58,253 bases of DNA from Desulfosporosinus lacus DSM 15449 (lineage in GTDB: Bacteria > Bacillota > Desulfitobacteriia > Desulfitobacteriales > Desulfitobacteriaceae): NCBI RefSeq assembly GCF_900129935.1, contig NZ_FQXJ01000025.1:1-58253 (forward strand). Reading direction: 5' to 3'. Every line of letters starts with the position of its first letter. Positions within the stretch are counted from its first letter, which is position 1. The notes under the pieces were generated by a model that searched no databases, was not told the DNA's origin, and was given only the letters and a program-made list of their open reading frames with translations. The position numbers were made by a program, and so were the translations under genes. Of the stretch, positions 33,448 through 42,243 are shown piece after piece.

Positions 33448-34979
33448 TTATGCCCCTTCCTGAAAATCAATCTACACCACCGATTTTCCCTTGATTCAAT
33501 TACGTGGCAAAGAATATAAAGCGCTTTTTTCAAGAGGTTATTAACTCTGTTTTTGGCATTGGAATTAGTTGCTTCCATGTCTTTTATCATGGCCATACTA
33601 CAGAGCAGGATTTCCTTAAGCGCGAGCGTCAAGTATTCGCGGGTAACATTTTGTGTCATATCAGGATCGGATTCAGTTATTCTAAGCTCCGAAACTTTAG
33701 GAAAATGGCTAAGGAGGGCTAAGAGTTCCTGATGAGAAAAAGGTTTGGTATTAAGCGTTCGGTAGAGGGTTAATAAGAGCATAACTAGGTAGAGTTTAAA
33801 GCTCTCGCTGGTCACATTTGCAAGCAATTCTGACCAGGATTCAGTTTTCGGCCAGTTCTCAACTTGCAAAGAACCCTGTAATAGACAATCAATCGAATAG
33901 CCTTTCCGAATCAGGCTAATGAACTGTTGCAAGGGATAAGGGGAAGCGGGTGCGAATTTGAGGGCACGAGTGTAAGCATCGTGAGCTTGGGGAAAATCAC
34001 CGGAAGATTGATAGACGTCGCCAAGCAGACAACATACCTGGTCAAAGGTCGCCAGCGTCATCGTTCCGATATGCAGAGACAATTGGAAGTCTTCAGCCGC
34101 TTGAAAGTAGCTCGTTTCCTGAAGATAAGCAAGTCCACGGAGATAAAGAAAATCCGCTTGATCAGGATACATACTCAAAGCCTTACTTAAGAAGTCAATT
34201 AATTTCGGCGCTTCTTCAAGGCGGAGATAGCCAAGTGCAATATTGAGAAGAACATCTTCAAAATAACCCTCGTTACCTGACAGGAGGGTTAGGGATTTTG
34301 TAAGATGTTTTAGCCCCTCAAGGATAGAGTCTTGTTGATAGTATTCCAGCCCAAGGCAGTAGAGCAGGAAGGGGTTTTCTGGATTTTGCTTAAGTTCCTG
34401 GGTAATGATTTGGCTGTTTCGAGAAAATTTATGCTTATAGTCCAGACGGTCTTTAAGGTAACCATAGTGATGAACCGTGAGTGGAACTGAGGCTAAACCA
34501 CAACCGTTATTAGCTCTAAGAATTGAAGGGGCAACTTGTTCATGAATGGCTCCCTCAAATCGATAATCTGGTCTATTCCGAAATAAACGTACCACCTGAT
34601 CACTGGACTCACTCATCGACGAGTCGAGAATGTTTCTGATTCGGAGATAGTATCCTTCTACCTGGCTATCTGATAAGAGTACGTAAAAGGTCTCAGGGTT
34701 TATTGTTTCAAGAACTTCGTCTGCATCTAGGACAATAATCCAATCCGTAGAGGCTTGTTTGAGGGCGAAGTTTCTGGCCATAGAGAAGTTCTTCGTCCAA
34801 TCGAAGTGAAATAGTTTTGCGCCTGCACTGAGAGCTAATTGTGGTGTACTATCTATACTGCCCGTATCAATAACGATAAGCTCATCCGTTAAATATTGAA
34901 CGCTTTGAATGGCCGTCAGAATGCAGTCTTCTTCATCTTTGACGATCATACATAAGCTGACGGTTTCTTTAGTCTTCAT
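33444..34979 (-). CDS. GT2 glycosyltransferase with TPR repeats
   Basis: The 511-residue protein begins with a SunS/WcaA-like GT2 domain: CMIVKDEEDCILTAIQSV, VIDTGSIDSTPQLA, NFSMARNFAL, DWIIVLDADEVLE, FEGAIHEQVAP. TPR-like helix pairs follow from about residue 215. It is a shorter paralogue of the two genes upstream. TPRs probably bind a protein acceptor. Stops and starts overlap by 4 bases on both sides. Confidence 0.82.
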   Translation of the reverse strand: MKTKETVSLCMIVKDEEDCILTAIQSVQYLTDELIVIDTGSIDSTPQLALSAGAKLFHFDWTKNFSMARNFALKQASTDWIIVLDADEVLETINPETFYVLLSDSQVEGYYLRIRNILDSSMSESSDQVVRLFRNRPDYRFEGAIHEQVAPSILRANNGCGLASVPLTVHHYGYLKDRLDYKHKFSRNSQIITQELKQNPENPFLLYCLGLEYYQQDSILEGLKHLTKSLTLLSGNEGYFEDVLLNIALGYLRLEEAPKLIDFLSKALSMYPDQADFLYLRGLAYLQETSYFQAAEDFQLSLHIGTMTLATFDQVCCLLGDVYQSSGDFPQAHDAYTRALKFAPASPYPLQQFISLIRKGYSIDCLLQGSLQVENWPKTESWSELLANVTSESFKLYLVMLLLTLYRTLNTKPFSHQELLALLSHFPKVSELRITESDPDMTQNVTREYLTLALKEILLCSMAMIKDMEATNSNAKNRVNNLLKKALYILCHVIESRENRWCRLIFRKGHK

Positions 34980-36736
34980 AAATCAACCATCAACTGTCTG
35001 TTGCCATATTTAGCAGTAAAACGATTTTTAAGATCCTGTAAGCGTTGGTCATAGTCCCTGAGAAGCCAATGGAAACTTTTTTCAGTGGTTTTTAGGAGTG
35101 TTTCAAGACCTAAGCCATAAGCCTCAACAAGTGGGTTATAAATGAACTCACGGGATTGATAACGCTTATAATCAACGAACAGTTCAGTAATTAAGACTAA
35201 AAGTTCTTTCTCCCGAACCTTTAGCGGAGATGTGGGAAGGGGATGCTTCTGCATAAATCGGATTAACCACAGGAAAATGTAAGCATCGCCCCGGGTCGAA
35301 TGATTTTTCCAATGCGTGATTGCCAAGCATCTAGCCTTTAAAAGATCACCGAGCAAGATGAGCGCAGCTATAGAGAGTGCTTGGGCAGAGTCGTAAAAAG
35401 GACTTTGCAAGGTAATCTGGCCTAAAGACTCAAAACCGGCCTTAACTCTGCCAGAATAGATACAATATTTACTGTAGTAAAAAAGGAAGCGTTCACTATC
35501 TGGAAAACTGTCTTTTTGGGTTTCCAGACAGCGAAAAGCCTGCTCTGAATGATTAGAGAGGAAAAATAGCTCGGCTGAAGTGAGGCAGAAAAGGGGATCG
35601 TCTAGGAATCCAAGCTCTTTTAGATGATGATAGCAAAGAGAAGGGCCTTTTTCGCTAAGCAGATTCAAAAAGAGTGAATAGAGGGGGAAGTGGTACTTAG
35701 GATTGAGCTTGAGGGCTGTTTCATAAGCGTTTCTGGCTTCGAGAATCCTTCCCATCTTTTCATAACAAAAGCCTAAGTGATAGTAAGCTAAAAAACCTTC
35801 AGTGCCTGTGAAATGGCTAAACAGTGCAGAGGGAGGACCGCAAGAAATAGCATGATTAAACCACTTCAGGGCAATAAGGTATTCCTCCTTTTCTTCGAGC
35901 AGGAGTCCACCAAGATAAAAGAGATCTGGAAAGTTTGGATATTCTAGGCTTGTTTCAAGACAAAGGGAGAAAGCCTCATCAAGCCGGCCTAATTCTTTAA
36001 AGGATAAAAGGAGATATTTTAGAGCAGGAGCCCGGAAAAGCAAATGGTCATCGTTTAGACCGTGATAAGCTTTTTGTAAGAAAGGCAGAGCATAGCCCGC
36101 TTTACCAAGCATGAGCCACTCAACCCCCAGGTAGTAGTGTAGAAAAAGGTTATGAGGATCTTCTTCTAGGGCTTTTTTCAATAAGTTAAGGTTACGGTTT
36201 CTTTTTTTGTGACGTATTTTTAGGGGTAGAAATTTATGCTTCAAAATAGGCTGTGTGGTAAACCCGACTTTTTCATGATTCGAAAGGAATACCTGTTCAT
36301 GAATCTTGCCGGCATACTTATAACACCCGTTATTTTTAAACAACCGAAGCACGTAAAAGGTATTGTATTCCTGCGTGGAATCTGTGATGGGGTTAAGAAG
36401 AGGAAGCAAGAAAGCTTCCTTGTCTTTTTCTAGCTTTAACAAGGTATGAAGGCAATTAATATCTGGGCACTCAACCTCTTCGTCGGCATCCATGGCAAAA
36501 ATCCAATCACCTGAAGCATGTTCAATGGCAAAATTTCGAGCGGCACTAAAATCGTTGTTCCAAGGATAGGAGTATACATTTGAGGTATAACGCTGAGCAA
36601 TATTGATGGTATCGTCAATAGACCCTGTATCGACAATAACAATTTCGTCAACTTCGTTTTTTATACTTTCCAGACAATTGGCTAAATGAGCTGATTCATT
36701 TCTGACGATCATGGTGAGGCTAATCCGCTGGTTCAT
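34976..36736 (-). CDS. GT2 glycosyltransferase with TPR repeats
   Basis: ATG 36736 is taken as start because GGAGGAGG precedes it; an ATG at 36805 lies within the upstream gene. The 586-residue protein has the GT2 opening TMIVRNESAHLANCLESIK, VIVDTGSIDDTINIA, NDFSAARNFAIEHASGDW, AMDADEEVE, and a GKIHEQVF motif, then many TPR-like helices (for example YHLGFCYEKMGRILEARNAY). It overlaps the upstream gene by 17 bases. It is a paralogue of its neighbours. Confidence 0.82.
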   Translation of the reverse strand: MNQRISLTMIVRNESAHLANCLESIKNEVDEIVIVDTGSIDDTINIAQRYTSNVYSYPWNNDFSAARNFAIEHASGDWIFAMDADEEVECPDINCLHTLLKLEKDKEAFLLPLLNPITDSTQEYNTFYVLRLFKNNGCYKYAGKIHEQVFLSNHEKVGFTTQPILKHKFLPLKIRHKKRNRNLNLLKKALEEDPHNLFLHYYLGVEWLMLGKAGYALPFLQKAYHGLNDDHLLFRAPALKYLLLSFKELGRLDEAFSLCLETSLEYPNFPDLFYLGGLLLEEKEEYLIALKWFNHAISCGPPSALFSHFTGTEGFLAYYHLGFCYEKMGRILEARNAYETALKLNPKYHFPLYSLFLNLLSEKGPSLCYHHLKELGFLDDPLFCLTSAELFFLSNHSEQAFRCLETQKDSFPDSERFLFYYSKYCIYSGRVKAGFESLGQITLQSPFYDSAQALSIAALILLGDLLKARCLAITHWKNHSTRGDAYIFLWLIRFMQKHPLPTSPLKVREKELLVLITELFVDYKRYQSREFIYNPLVEAYGLGLETLLKTTEKSFHWLLRDYDQRLQDLKNRFTAKYGNRQLMVDL

Positions 36737-38708
36737 CGCTGGACGAAACCTCCTCCGATAACTTTTTAAAGATATCGTTTCCGGGATACTTTTGTAAAGC
36801 TTCATTCACAATGGCTTGTCGCCGGGTGGTATACAGTTCTATAAGACGAACATAGTAACGGGGAGTATCCGGATCTAATTGGAGAGCCTGTTTATAATGT
36901 TGTTCTGCTTCTGAAAGTCGTCCCAGGTGAGAGAAGATTTCGGCGAGCTGGAAATGGGCTTTAGCTGATGGAACCCTTTCAATAGCTGATTGTATGAATG
37001 GGATTGCTCTGGTTTCTTCACCATAATCCACAAAGATTTGGGCAATTTTTGAGTAATATTCGGTTAGGCATTTTGGGTGAAGAGCATGTAAGAAATACAT
37101 TGCTCGATTGATCTCTTTTAAAGCGACCAAACGCTGGACAATATCAAGCAATAGCGACATCCCATCTGGTCCCAAAATAAAATGAGGAGAAGATGCAGTT
37201 TTTTCAGAAAAGGCTGGAAAAAGGGAAATGACATGTTCTGTATCAGGCTCTAATCCAAGGGCATGCAACTCTTGCCAAAGGGGGCGGACTTTCTGAGGTC
37301 TGTGTTGAATCCAGAAGCAAAATAACCTATTGACAGTGGCTATAGGGTATTCAGGGCTGTCGAGAGAGAAATCTTCAAGGAGTCTTAATGCCTCAAAGAA
37401 TCGCCGTTCCTGAATCAGACAGATGGCTTTTCTGAGTTTGATGTCTGGTGAAATAGGAAATCCTGCCTCAACTTGGTCTAAATAATGCAGGGCCAGACCG
37501 TAGGCTCCATGTCTGAAATAGATATCTCCCATTAGTCGATTAGCGGCTGGAGTGCAGAAGTCACAGACCTTTTCTAGACATTCCATTGTATAAAGGGGTT
37601 CTTTGGTTGGTTTTAGTATGCTGACGAGATGTTCTAAAGCATGGGTAAAGTTGGGGTTGTCACGCAGGCTGCAGAGGTAGTATTTAAGCGCTTCTTCTTC
37701 ATCTAAAAAGGATTCCGCAATTTGTGCAAGATAGTAATAAGCTCTAAACCCCCTAACCCCGCCAAAGGAGGAATATTGCGGCGGTTGTTCAGGCATAGAG
37801 AGTGCTTGAGATAATGCATTTCGTGCCTGAGCATATAATTTTAGGTCAAGCAAGATAAGACCGGTATAAAAGTAAAGATCTGCGTAGTTGGGGAAGAGTT
37901 TAAGGCCTAGGGCAGCAGTATTAAGTGCCCCTTGAAGTTGGTCTGAAGACTGTTGAGCCATTACAATATAGCGGATGAGTTTGGGAAGAAAGATCGTAGT
38001 TGGATCAATGTCAGTTGCTGACTGGATTAAGACATTGGCCGCCTCTGCATATCGTTCAGCCCGAAACAGTTCGACACCATAATGATATTGAAGTAATCGA
38101 TTGGTGGGGTTAAGCATCAGTTCCTTCTCAATCAACATTAGATTACGCTGTTTCTTATCTTTATCCTTAATGACTTCGTCTAAATAACCGTGATGAATGA
38201 TTGTAAGATCCTCTGCAATCTGATAACGGGCCTTAGAGTTGTTCTCTAATATCACATCGGCGATTTGTTCATGTATTGCTCCACGGAAGCGATACTCCTT
38301 CTTATTGCGAAAGAGTCGAAACACTAGGTCAGACACAGTTTCAATCCAACCTTCTTTGCCAAGGTAATTCTTAATTTTAACAAAGTAGCCTTCAACTGTT
38401 TCATCTTGAACTAAGCGGATTAAAGTCTCCCGACTATCGGACGATAGCTCTTCATCTGCATCTAAAAATAAAATCCAATCTCCCTGAGCAAGTTCCAAGG
38501 AAGCGTTCCGAGCATCACTAAAGTTATCATTCCAAAGGAAATGATGCAGGATAGCACCATATTGGCGAGCGATTTCACACGTAGAATCTGTAGACCCTGT
38601 GTCGACAACAATAACCTCATCGGCAAGGCCGGACAGGCTATTTAAACATCGCCTTAGACTTTGTCCTTCATTTTTAACAATCATGCACAAACTGATCGTT
38701 TCGGCCAT
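36720..38708 (-). CDS. GT2 glycosyltransferase with long TPR array
   Basis: First of the operon, 662 residues: GT2 core (CMIVKNEGQSLRRCLNSLSG, VIVVDTGSTDSTCEIA, DNFSDARNASLELAQGDW, LFLDADEELS, FRGAIHEQIAD) and at least eight TPR-like repeats, including LAEIFSHLGRLSEAEQHYKQ near the C-terminus. A perfect CATATATTA box lies about 40 bases before the start. TPR-coupled GT2 enzymes commonly modify proteins, which suits a spore-surface acceptor. Confidence 0.83.
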   Translation of the reverse strand: MAETISLCMIVKNEGQSLRRCLNSLSGLADEVIVVDTGSTDSTCEIARQYGAILHHFLWNDNFSDARNASLELAQGDWILFLDADEELSSDSRETLIRLVQDETVEGYFVKIKNYLGKEGWIETVSDLVFRLFRNKKEYRFRGAIHEQIADVILENNSKARYQIAEDLTIIHHGYLDEVIKDKDKKQRNLMLIEKELMLNPTNRLLQYHYGVELFRAERYAEAANVLIQSATDIDPTTIFLPKLIRYIVMAQQSSDQLQGALNTAALGLKLFPNYADLYFYTGLILLDLKLYAQARNALSQALSMPEQPPQYSSFGGVRGFRAYYYLAQIAESFLDEEEALKYYLCSLRDNPNFTHALEHLVSILKPTKEPLYTMECLEKVCDFCTPAANRLMGDIYFRHGAYGLALHYLDQVEAGFPISPDIKLRKAICLIQERRFFEALRLLEDFSLDSPEYPIATVNRLFCFWIQHRPQKVRPLWQELHALGLEPDTEHVISLFPAFSEKTASSPHFILGPDGMSLLLDIVQRLVALKEINRAMYFLHALHPKCLTEYYSKIAQIFVDYGEETRAIPFIQSAIERVPSAKAHFQLAEIFSHLGRLSEAEQHYKQALQLDPDTPRYYVRLIELYTTRRQAIVNEALQKYPGNDIFKKLSEEVSSSDEPAD

Positions 38709-38747
38709 AGCTTATTTGCCTCTCATCTCTTCTCTTTCTCGTTTTAC

Positions 38748-38756
38748 TAATATATG
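38748..38756 (-). promoter_or_regulatory. Sigma-K/E-like -10 box of the TPR-glycosyltransferase operon
   Basis: On the minus strand CATATATTA fits CATANNNTA exactly, 40 bases before the operon's first ATG. No AC stands 16-17 bases upstream (AA is there), so confidence is moderate. Confidence 0.4.
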
Positions 38757-38855
38757 CATACAAAAACAGAAACTTTCCGGCGAGAAAAAGAATAACATGT
38801 AGCATGTAATCTGGATAAATATAGATTACAAGGGAAAGGGAGGGAAAATAGAGGC

Positions 38856-39542
38856 ATGGCGAATTTTAAAATCTTTCAGGACAATCCCGATCAGGCAAAG
38901 GTAAAAATTTTTGGAGGTAATAACGCAGCCTTAAACACGGATTCCTCAGGTAATCTGACGATCACTTCTACAGGTTTGGCAATTACTCCGCCGACGGACG
39001 GCTTAGCGATTACGTCAACGGGGTTGGCGATCACCGCACCGACGAATGGTTTGACTGTAACTGCGGCGGCAGAAGGGCTGGCGATAACTCCTCCAACAGG
39101 CGGTTTGGCAATTACTCCGCCGACGGATGGCTTAGCGATTACGTCAACAGGTTTGGCGATCACTCCCCCGAGCGGAGGTCTGCTTATCACGGCCGCAGGA
39201 CTATCTATGGTCAGTGCGACGACAGATGTATCCGCTACTCTTGCGAATATCACTGATACGGCAGGAAGCGGGGATACAACTTACAATGTTTTGGGTGTTG
39301 AAACCTGGACCTTCGGTGTCGTCAACGAATCATTAGCAACAAACGCCCAAGCACTGGTAACAATGCAGATTAGCCCGGATGGAGTAAACTGGTTAGATGA
39401 AGCGGGCCCGGTTACAATTAATCAGAACTCTTTGACCACGTTAGTTTCTTCAATATTTCTAAAGTATGCGCGAGTCTACTATAGTGCTGTGAATGCAGCT
39501 AGTGCGGTTACCTTGAATGTTTTTTTTCAGGGAGAATTATAG
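38856..39542 (+). CDS. Repeat protein with DUF6385-like C-terminus
   Basis: The 228-residue protein starts MANFKIFQDNPDQAKVKIFGG, then has a repeat region (about 35-115) built from GLAIT[P/S]-type units alternating PPTDG and STG. The DNA repeats too: a block of about 45 bases recurs 129 bases (43 codons) apart. The C-terminus (MQISPDGVNWLDEAG ... FLKYARVYYSA ... FFQGEL) matches the DUF6385-like ends of the 24983 and 26120 genes. The repeats probably form a beta-solenoid stalk. No signal peptide is present, in line with mother-cell-assembled surface proteins. Confidence 0.72.
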   Translation: MANFKIFQDNPDQAKVKIFGGNNAALNTDSSGNLTITSTGLAITPPTDGLAITSTGLAITAPTNGLTVTAAAEGLAITPPTGGLAITPPTDGLAITSTGLAITPPSGGLLITAAGLSMVSATTDVSATLANITDTAGSGDTTYNVLGVETWTFGVVNESLATNAQALVTMQISPDGVNWLDEAGPVTINQNSLTTLVSSIFLKYARVYYSAVNAASAVTLNVFFQGEL

Positions 39543-39590
39543 AGTATGAAAGCCCAATGGAGATCAGGAAGTAAGAATTCTGGTCTCCCA

Positions 39591-39612
39591 CTCCCACTTG
39601 TGAAAGTGGGAG
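39591..39612. terminator. Hairpin after the repeat protein gene
   Basis: CTCCCACTT pairs with AAGTGGGAG across a short GTG loop; the T content after it is modest. Confidence 0.5.
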
Positions 39613-39673
39613 TCTCACGATTAGATGAATTAGGCCTTTTCTTGTCTCTTTGAGGCAAATACCTCCATAAACA

Positions 39674-39682
39674 CATAAACTA
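39674..39682 (+). promoter_or_regulatory. Sigma-K/E-like -10 box of the zinc-ribbon gene
   Basis: CATAAACTA matches CATANNNTA, 41 bases before the start of the 74-residue gene. The -35 AC is not at the expected distance. Confidence 0.35.
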
Positions 39683-39723
39683 TTACGACTATGAAGGCAG
39701 ACGGTAAATAGGGAGGTGCTTAT

Positions 39724-39948
39724 ATGGCGAAATCCAGCTGCATGAAATGTGGAAGCAATCAATTTGAGGTTGTCCACGCCAATAATCTAGAAGGAACCAC
39801 TCGAGCTGTGCTCTTCGTACAGTGCACCAACTGTGGATCAGTGGTTGGGGTGTTGGATTTTTTGAATGTTAGTCTAAAAGCAGAGCGTATGAAAAGTGAT
39901 CTAAGAACCTTGGCAGAAAAGATATTGGTTCATATTAAAGATATTTAA
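39724..39948 (+). CDS. Small zinc-ribbon protein
   Basis: The 74-residue protein has CMKC near residue 6 and CTNC near residue 34, a four-cysteine zinc-ribbon, followed by a helical tail (LKAERMKSDLRTLAEKILVHIKDI). GGGAGG lies 9 bases before the ATG. It may bind nucleic acid or a protein partner. No family can be named. Its place between spore-surface genes suggests but does not prove sporulation expression. Confidence 0.7.
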   Translation: MAKSSCMKCGSNQFEVVHANNLEGTTRAVLFVQCTNCGSVVGVLDFLNVSLKAERMKSDLRTLAEKILVHIKDI

Positions 39949-40048
39949 CATCTATCCGCAAAAAGAACACCTCTGTTCAAAAAGAGGACTCTTATTCATC
40001 TGGAATATTATGAAGAACTTTTATTGGATCAATGGGAGTTTGAAATGA

Positions 40049-40086
40049 GATAAAGAAGAAGGCAAAGGCGTACCTTCTTCTTTATC
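40049..40086. terminator. Bidirectional terminator
   Basis: GATAAAGAAGAAGG (40049-40062) pairs perfectly with CCTTCTTCTTTATC (40073-40086), followed on the plus strand by GTTTTATTTT. It separates the zinc-ribbon gene from the convergent glycosyltransferase. Confidence 0.8.
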
Positions 40087-40107
40087 GTTTTATTTTCACA
40101 TAAAGTC

Positions 40108-41103
40108 TTAGTTAAGCACTTTATGATAAGCTTCCAAGGTTATCTCTGCGACTCTCGACCAAGGATAATGTTTTTGAATATGCTGCATCAAAGGCAAAGG
40201 AGAGGCATTATAGGATTGTTCAAGAGCAGTGCGTAAGCTCGCGTCATCCAGGGGGTGTACATATAGGGCCATGTCCTGAAAATATTCCTTAGGACTTCCT
40301 TGATCTGTAGAGATGACAACGGTACCACAGGCACTGGCTTCTAGGCTGGATAGGCCTGGGGTTTCAAACCAACTTGGTAAAGCGTGGGCTTTAGATGCTG
40401 AATAAGCTGAAGCAAGAAGTGCTCCCTGCAGAGTGCCCATATGTGTGACGTTTGAAAAAGCTGTCACCATTTTATAATAATTTTGGTCATTGACTGGGCC
40501 TAAGAGGACGAGAGACAGACCAAGTTCATGACATGTTTTTGCTAACCAAAGTTGATTTTTACGAGGGGATATTCGCGCAGCACTGAGAACGAATTCTTTG
40601 GGGAGATCAGGAAACTGTTCCCGAAAAAGTTCTGGGGTTGCTCCGATGAATGAATCTGGAAAGCCATTGGGTGCTACTTGGTAAGAAGCAAGTTTGAGGA
40701 AGTCTTGTTGAAGAACATCCATTTCGATCTGACTATTCGGGAGTAAGAGATCACATTCCCCCAAGAGGCGAGCCCGCATGGGTTGCATGTGTTTCCAGAC
40801 TGCAAGGGCATTAGAACTTGCACCTTCACGTTTAAGGTAGGCATTGGGGGGCCAATAAATAGGGGATATAATAATTGTTTTCTTTTGCTTTTGGGCATTG
40901 AGAAAAAACATATAACTTTCTTTGATGCGAGTGATATTGAAAATGTGAACGAGGTCATAAGGGGAAAGATCAATATTAGGATCAGCAGATAAATGCACTT
41001 CGATACCAAGGTCTTTTAGTGCTTGCCCGGTTGAAACGATCTGGACAGTATCTCCAGCAGGGTTTTTCATAAAGTCTGGACGAGCCTGGAAAAGTACTTT
41101 CAT
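40108..41103 (-). CDS. GT4-like glycosyltransferase
   Basis: The 331-residue GT-B enzyme has the typical C-terminal half: FVLSAARISPRKNQLWLAK, LVLLGPVNDQNYY, and a donor-site segment ETPGLSSLEASACGTVVIS. The N-terminal half is short (YDLVHIFNITRIKES). GGGAGG lies 7 bases before ATG 41103. It is downstream of the CgeB-like gene on the same strand, separated by a spacer with octamer repeats. Confidence 0.8.
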   Translation of the reverse strand: MKVLFQARPDFMKNPAGDTVQIVSTGQALKDLGIEVHLSADPNIDLSPYDLVHIFNITRIKESYMFFLNAQKQKKTIIISPIYWPPNAYLKREGASSNALAVWKHMQPMRARLLGECDLLLPNSQIEMDVLQQDFLKLASYQVAPNGFPDSFIGATPELFREQFPDLPKEFVLSAARISPRKNQLWLAKTCHELGLSLVLLGPVNDQNYYKMVTAFSNVTHMGTLQGALLASAYSASKAHALPSWFETPGLSSLEASACGTVVISTDQGSPKEYFQDMALYVHPLDDASLRTALEQSYNASPLPLMQHIQKHYPWSRVAEITLEAYHKVLN

Positions 41104-41172
41104 AAAGAATCCTCCCGAAAAATTCTCGATGGGTAAGTGGCAATGAAGGATTTGGCAAGGAATGTAATTAGG

Positions 41173-41228
41173 AAACTGGGAAACTGGGAAACTGCGAAAC
41201 TGCGAAACTGCGAAACTGCGAAACTGCG
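41173..41228. repeat. Octamer tandem repeat (7 copies)
   Basis: Two copies of AAACTGGG and five of AAACTGCG run head to tail in the spacer before the GT4-like gene's ribosome site. Nothing in it codes. Its length could vary by slippage. Confidence 0.9.
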
Positions 41229-41292
41229 AAAAATTACAAACAACTGGAATTCAGAAGAAAATCAGAAATTATGTTTATTAAGAGATGATAGG

Positions 41293-42243
41293 CTATAACT
41301 TTTGTAGAAACTTATGAACGGACTGGATGCGTTGTTGATAAGTATGGTTGCGGTACACTTCTTCTTGTCCTTGGCGAGCAATTTTTGCTCGCAGGTCTTC
41401 TCGGCTTAAGTAAAAACGCACAAGTTCTAATGTTTCGTCAGGATGACGGCTCCAGACGAGATGGACATGGTTTTTAAAGTAGTTTTCAATGGCAGGTGTC
41501 CAATGGGTTAGGAAAAAGGCTCGACAGCCTAAGGCTTCGAAAGTTCGCATGCTCATCATAGTGGGAGAGTCTGTCACAGAATTTAAGCCTAATACAATTT
41601 TAGCGGAAGAATAAGCACACGGTAGCTGATCATAGGGTAAATATCCTTGATACGATCCGGGCTCCAACGTGTAATTATCCTTGTTCGACAGCCAGTCTTC
41701 ATTCCCGAAAACCTTTAAATCAAAGGGTCCAGATCGCAAGGGAGTAAGGATTGTTTCTAAACCAATCCTGCGTTGAGGATATGAGGTATAGTAATTGGCA
41801 ACGAGAAGTAAATCGCAAGAATACTTAATTGACGATTCCGTCGGCCGATGAAAAGAGGGATTACAAGCAAAGTGAAAATAGTGAGCTTGTATTTTCTCCC
41901 GCTGATAAAGCGCTAGACATTCCTTCGCAGGGGTAAGAACCAGACTGGCCCCACGTGCCAAAGGTCGAGACATAAGGCGCCAGTCCGGAGGATCATCAAT
42001 GGCCCAATAGATTAAGGGAAGGGAGTGCCGGCGTAAAAGTGGAAATAGTTTTTGGGCCACTGTGGAGATAGAAACTCCTTCAGCTAAAGCAAATTTAGGC
42101 CTCCAGGTCTTTAATAAATTAGTTAAGCAATCTTCCCAACCTGATTGGTGAACTGGAATATAGCGAATGTCATCGAATGGAGAAAATCCGGAGGCCAGTC
42201 CTTGGCACAATAAAGATGAATTATTTAAAAAGAGAACGTTCAT
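41293..42243 (-). CDS. CgeB-like glycosyltransferase (spore maturation family)
   Basis: The start is ATG 42243, whose A is also the last base of the preceding TAA (TAATG). The 316-residue GT-B protein has CgeB-family features: LPLIYWAIDDPPDW, SCDLLLVANYYTSYPQRR, a conserved MSMRTFEALGCRAFFLT donor motif and a C-terminal YRNHTYQQRI. In Bacillus subtilis, CgeB alters the outermost spore layer (family knowledge), so this gene anchors the locus to spore-surface glycosylation. Confidence 0.83.
   Translation of the reverse strand: MNVLFLNNSSLLCQGLASGFSPFDDIRYIPVHQSGWEDCLTNLLKTWRPKFALAEGVSISTVAQKLFPLLRRHSLPLIYWAIDDPPDWRLMSRPLARGASLVLTPAKECLALYQREKIQAHYFHFACNPSFHRPTESSIKYSCDLLLVANYYTSYPQRRIGLETILTPLRSGPFDLKVFGNEDWLSNKDNYTLEPGSYQGYLPYDQLPCAYSSAKIVLGLNSVTDSPTMMSMRTFEALGCRAFFLTHWTPAIENYFKNHVHLVWSRHPDETLELVRFYLSREDLRAKIARQGQEEVYRNHTYQQRIQSVHKFLQKL

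Noticed and set aside
41173-41228. CRISPR array
   Set aside because: Units are 8 bases long with no spacers.
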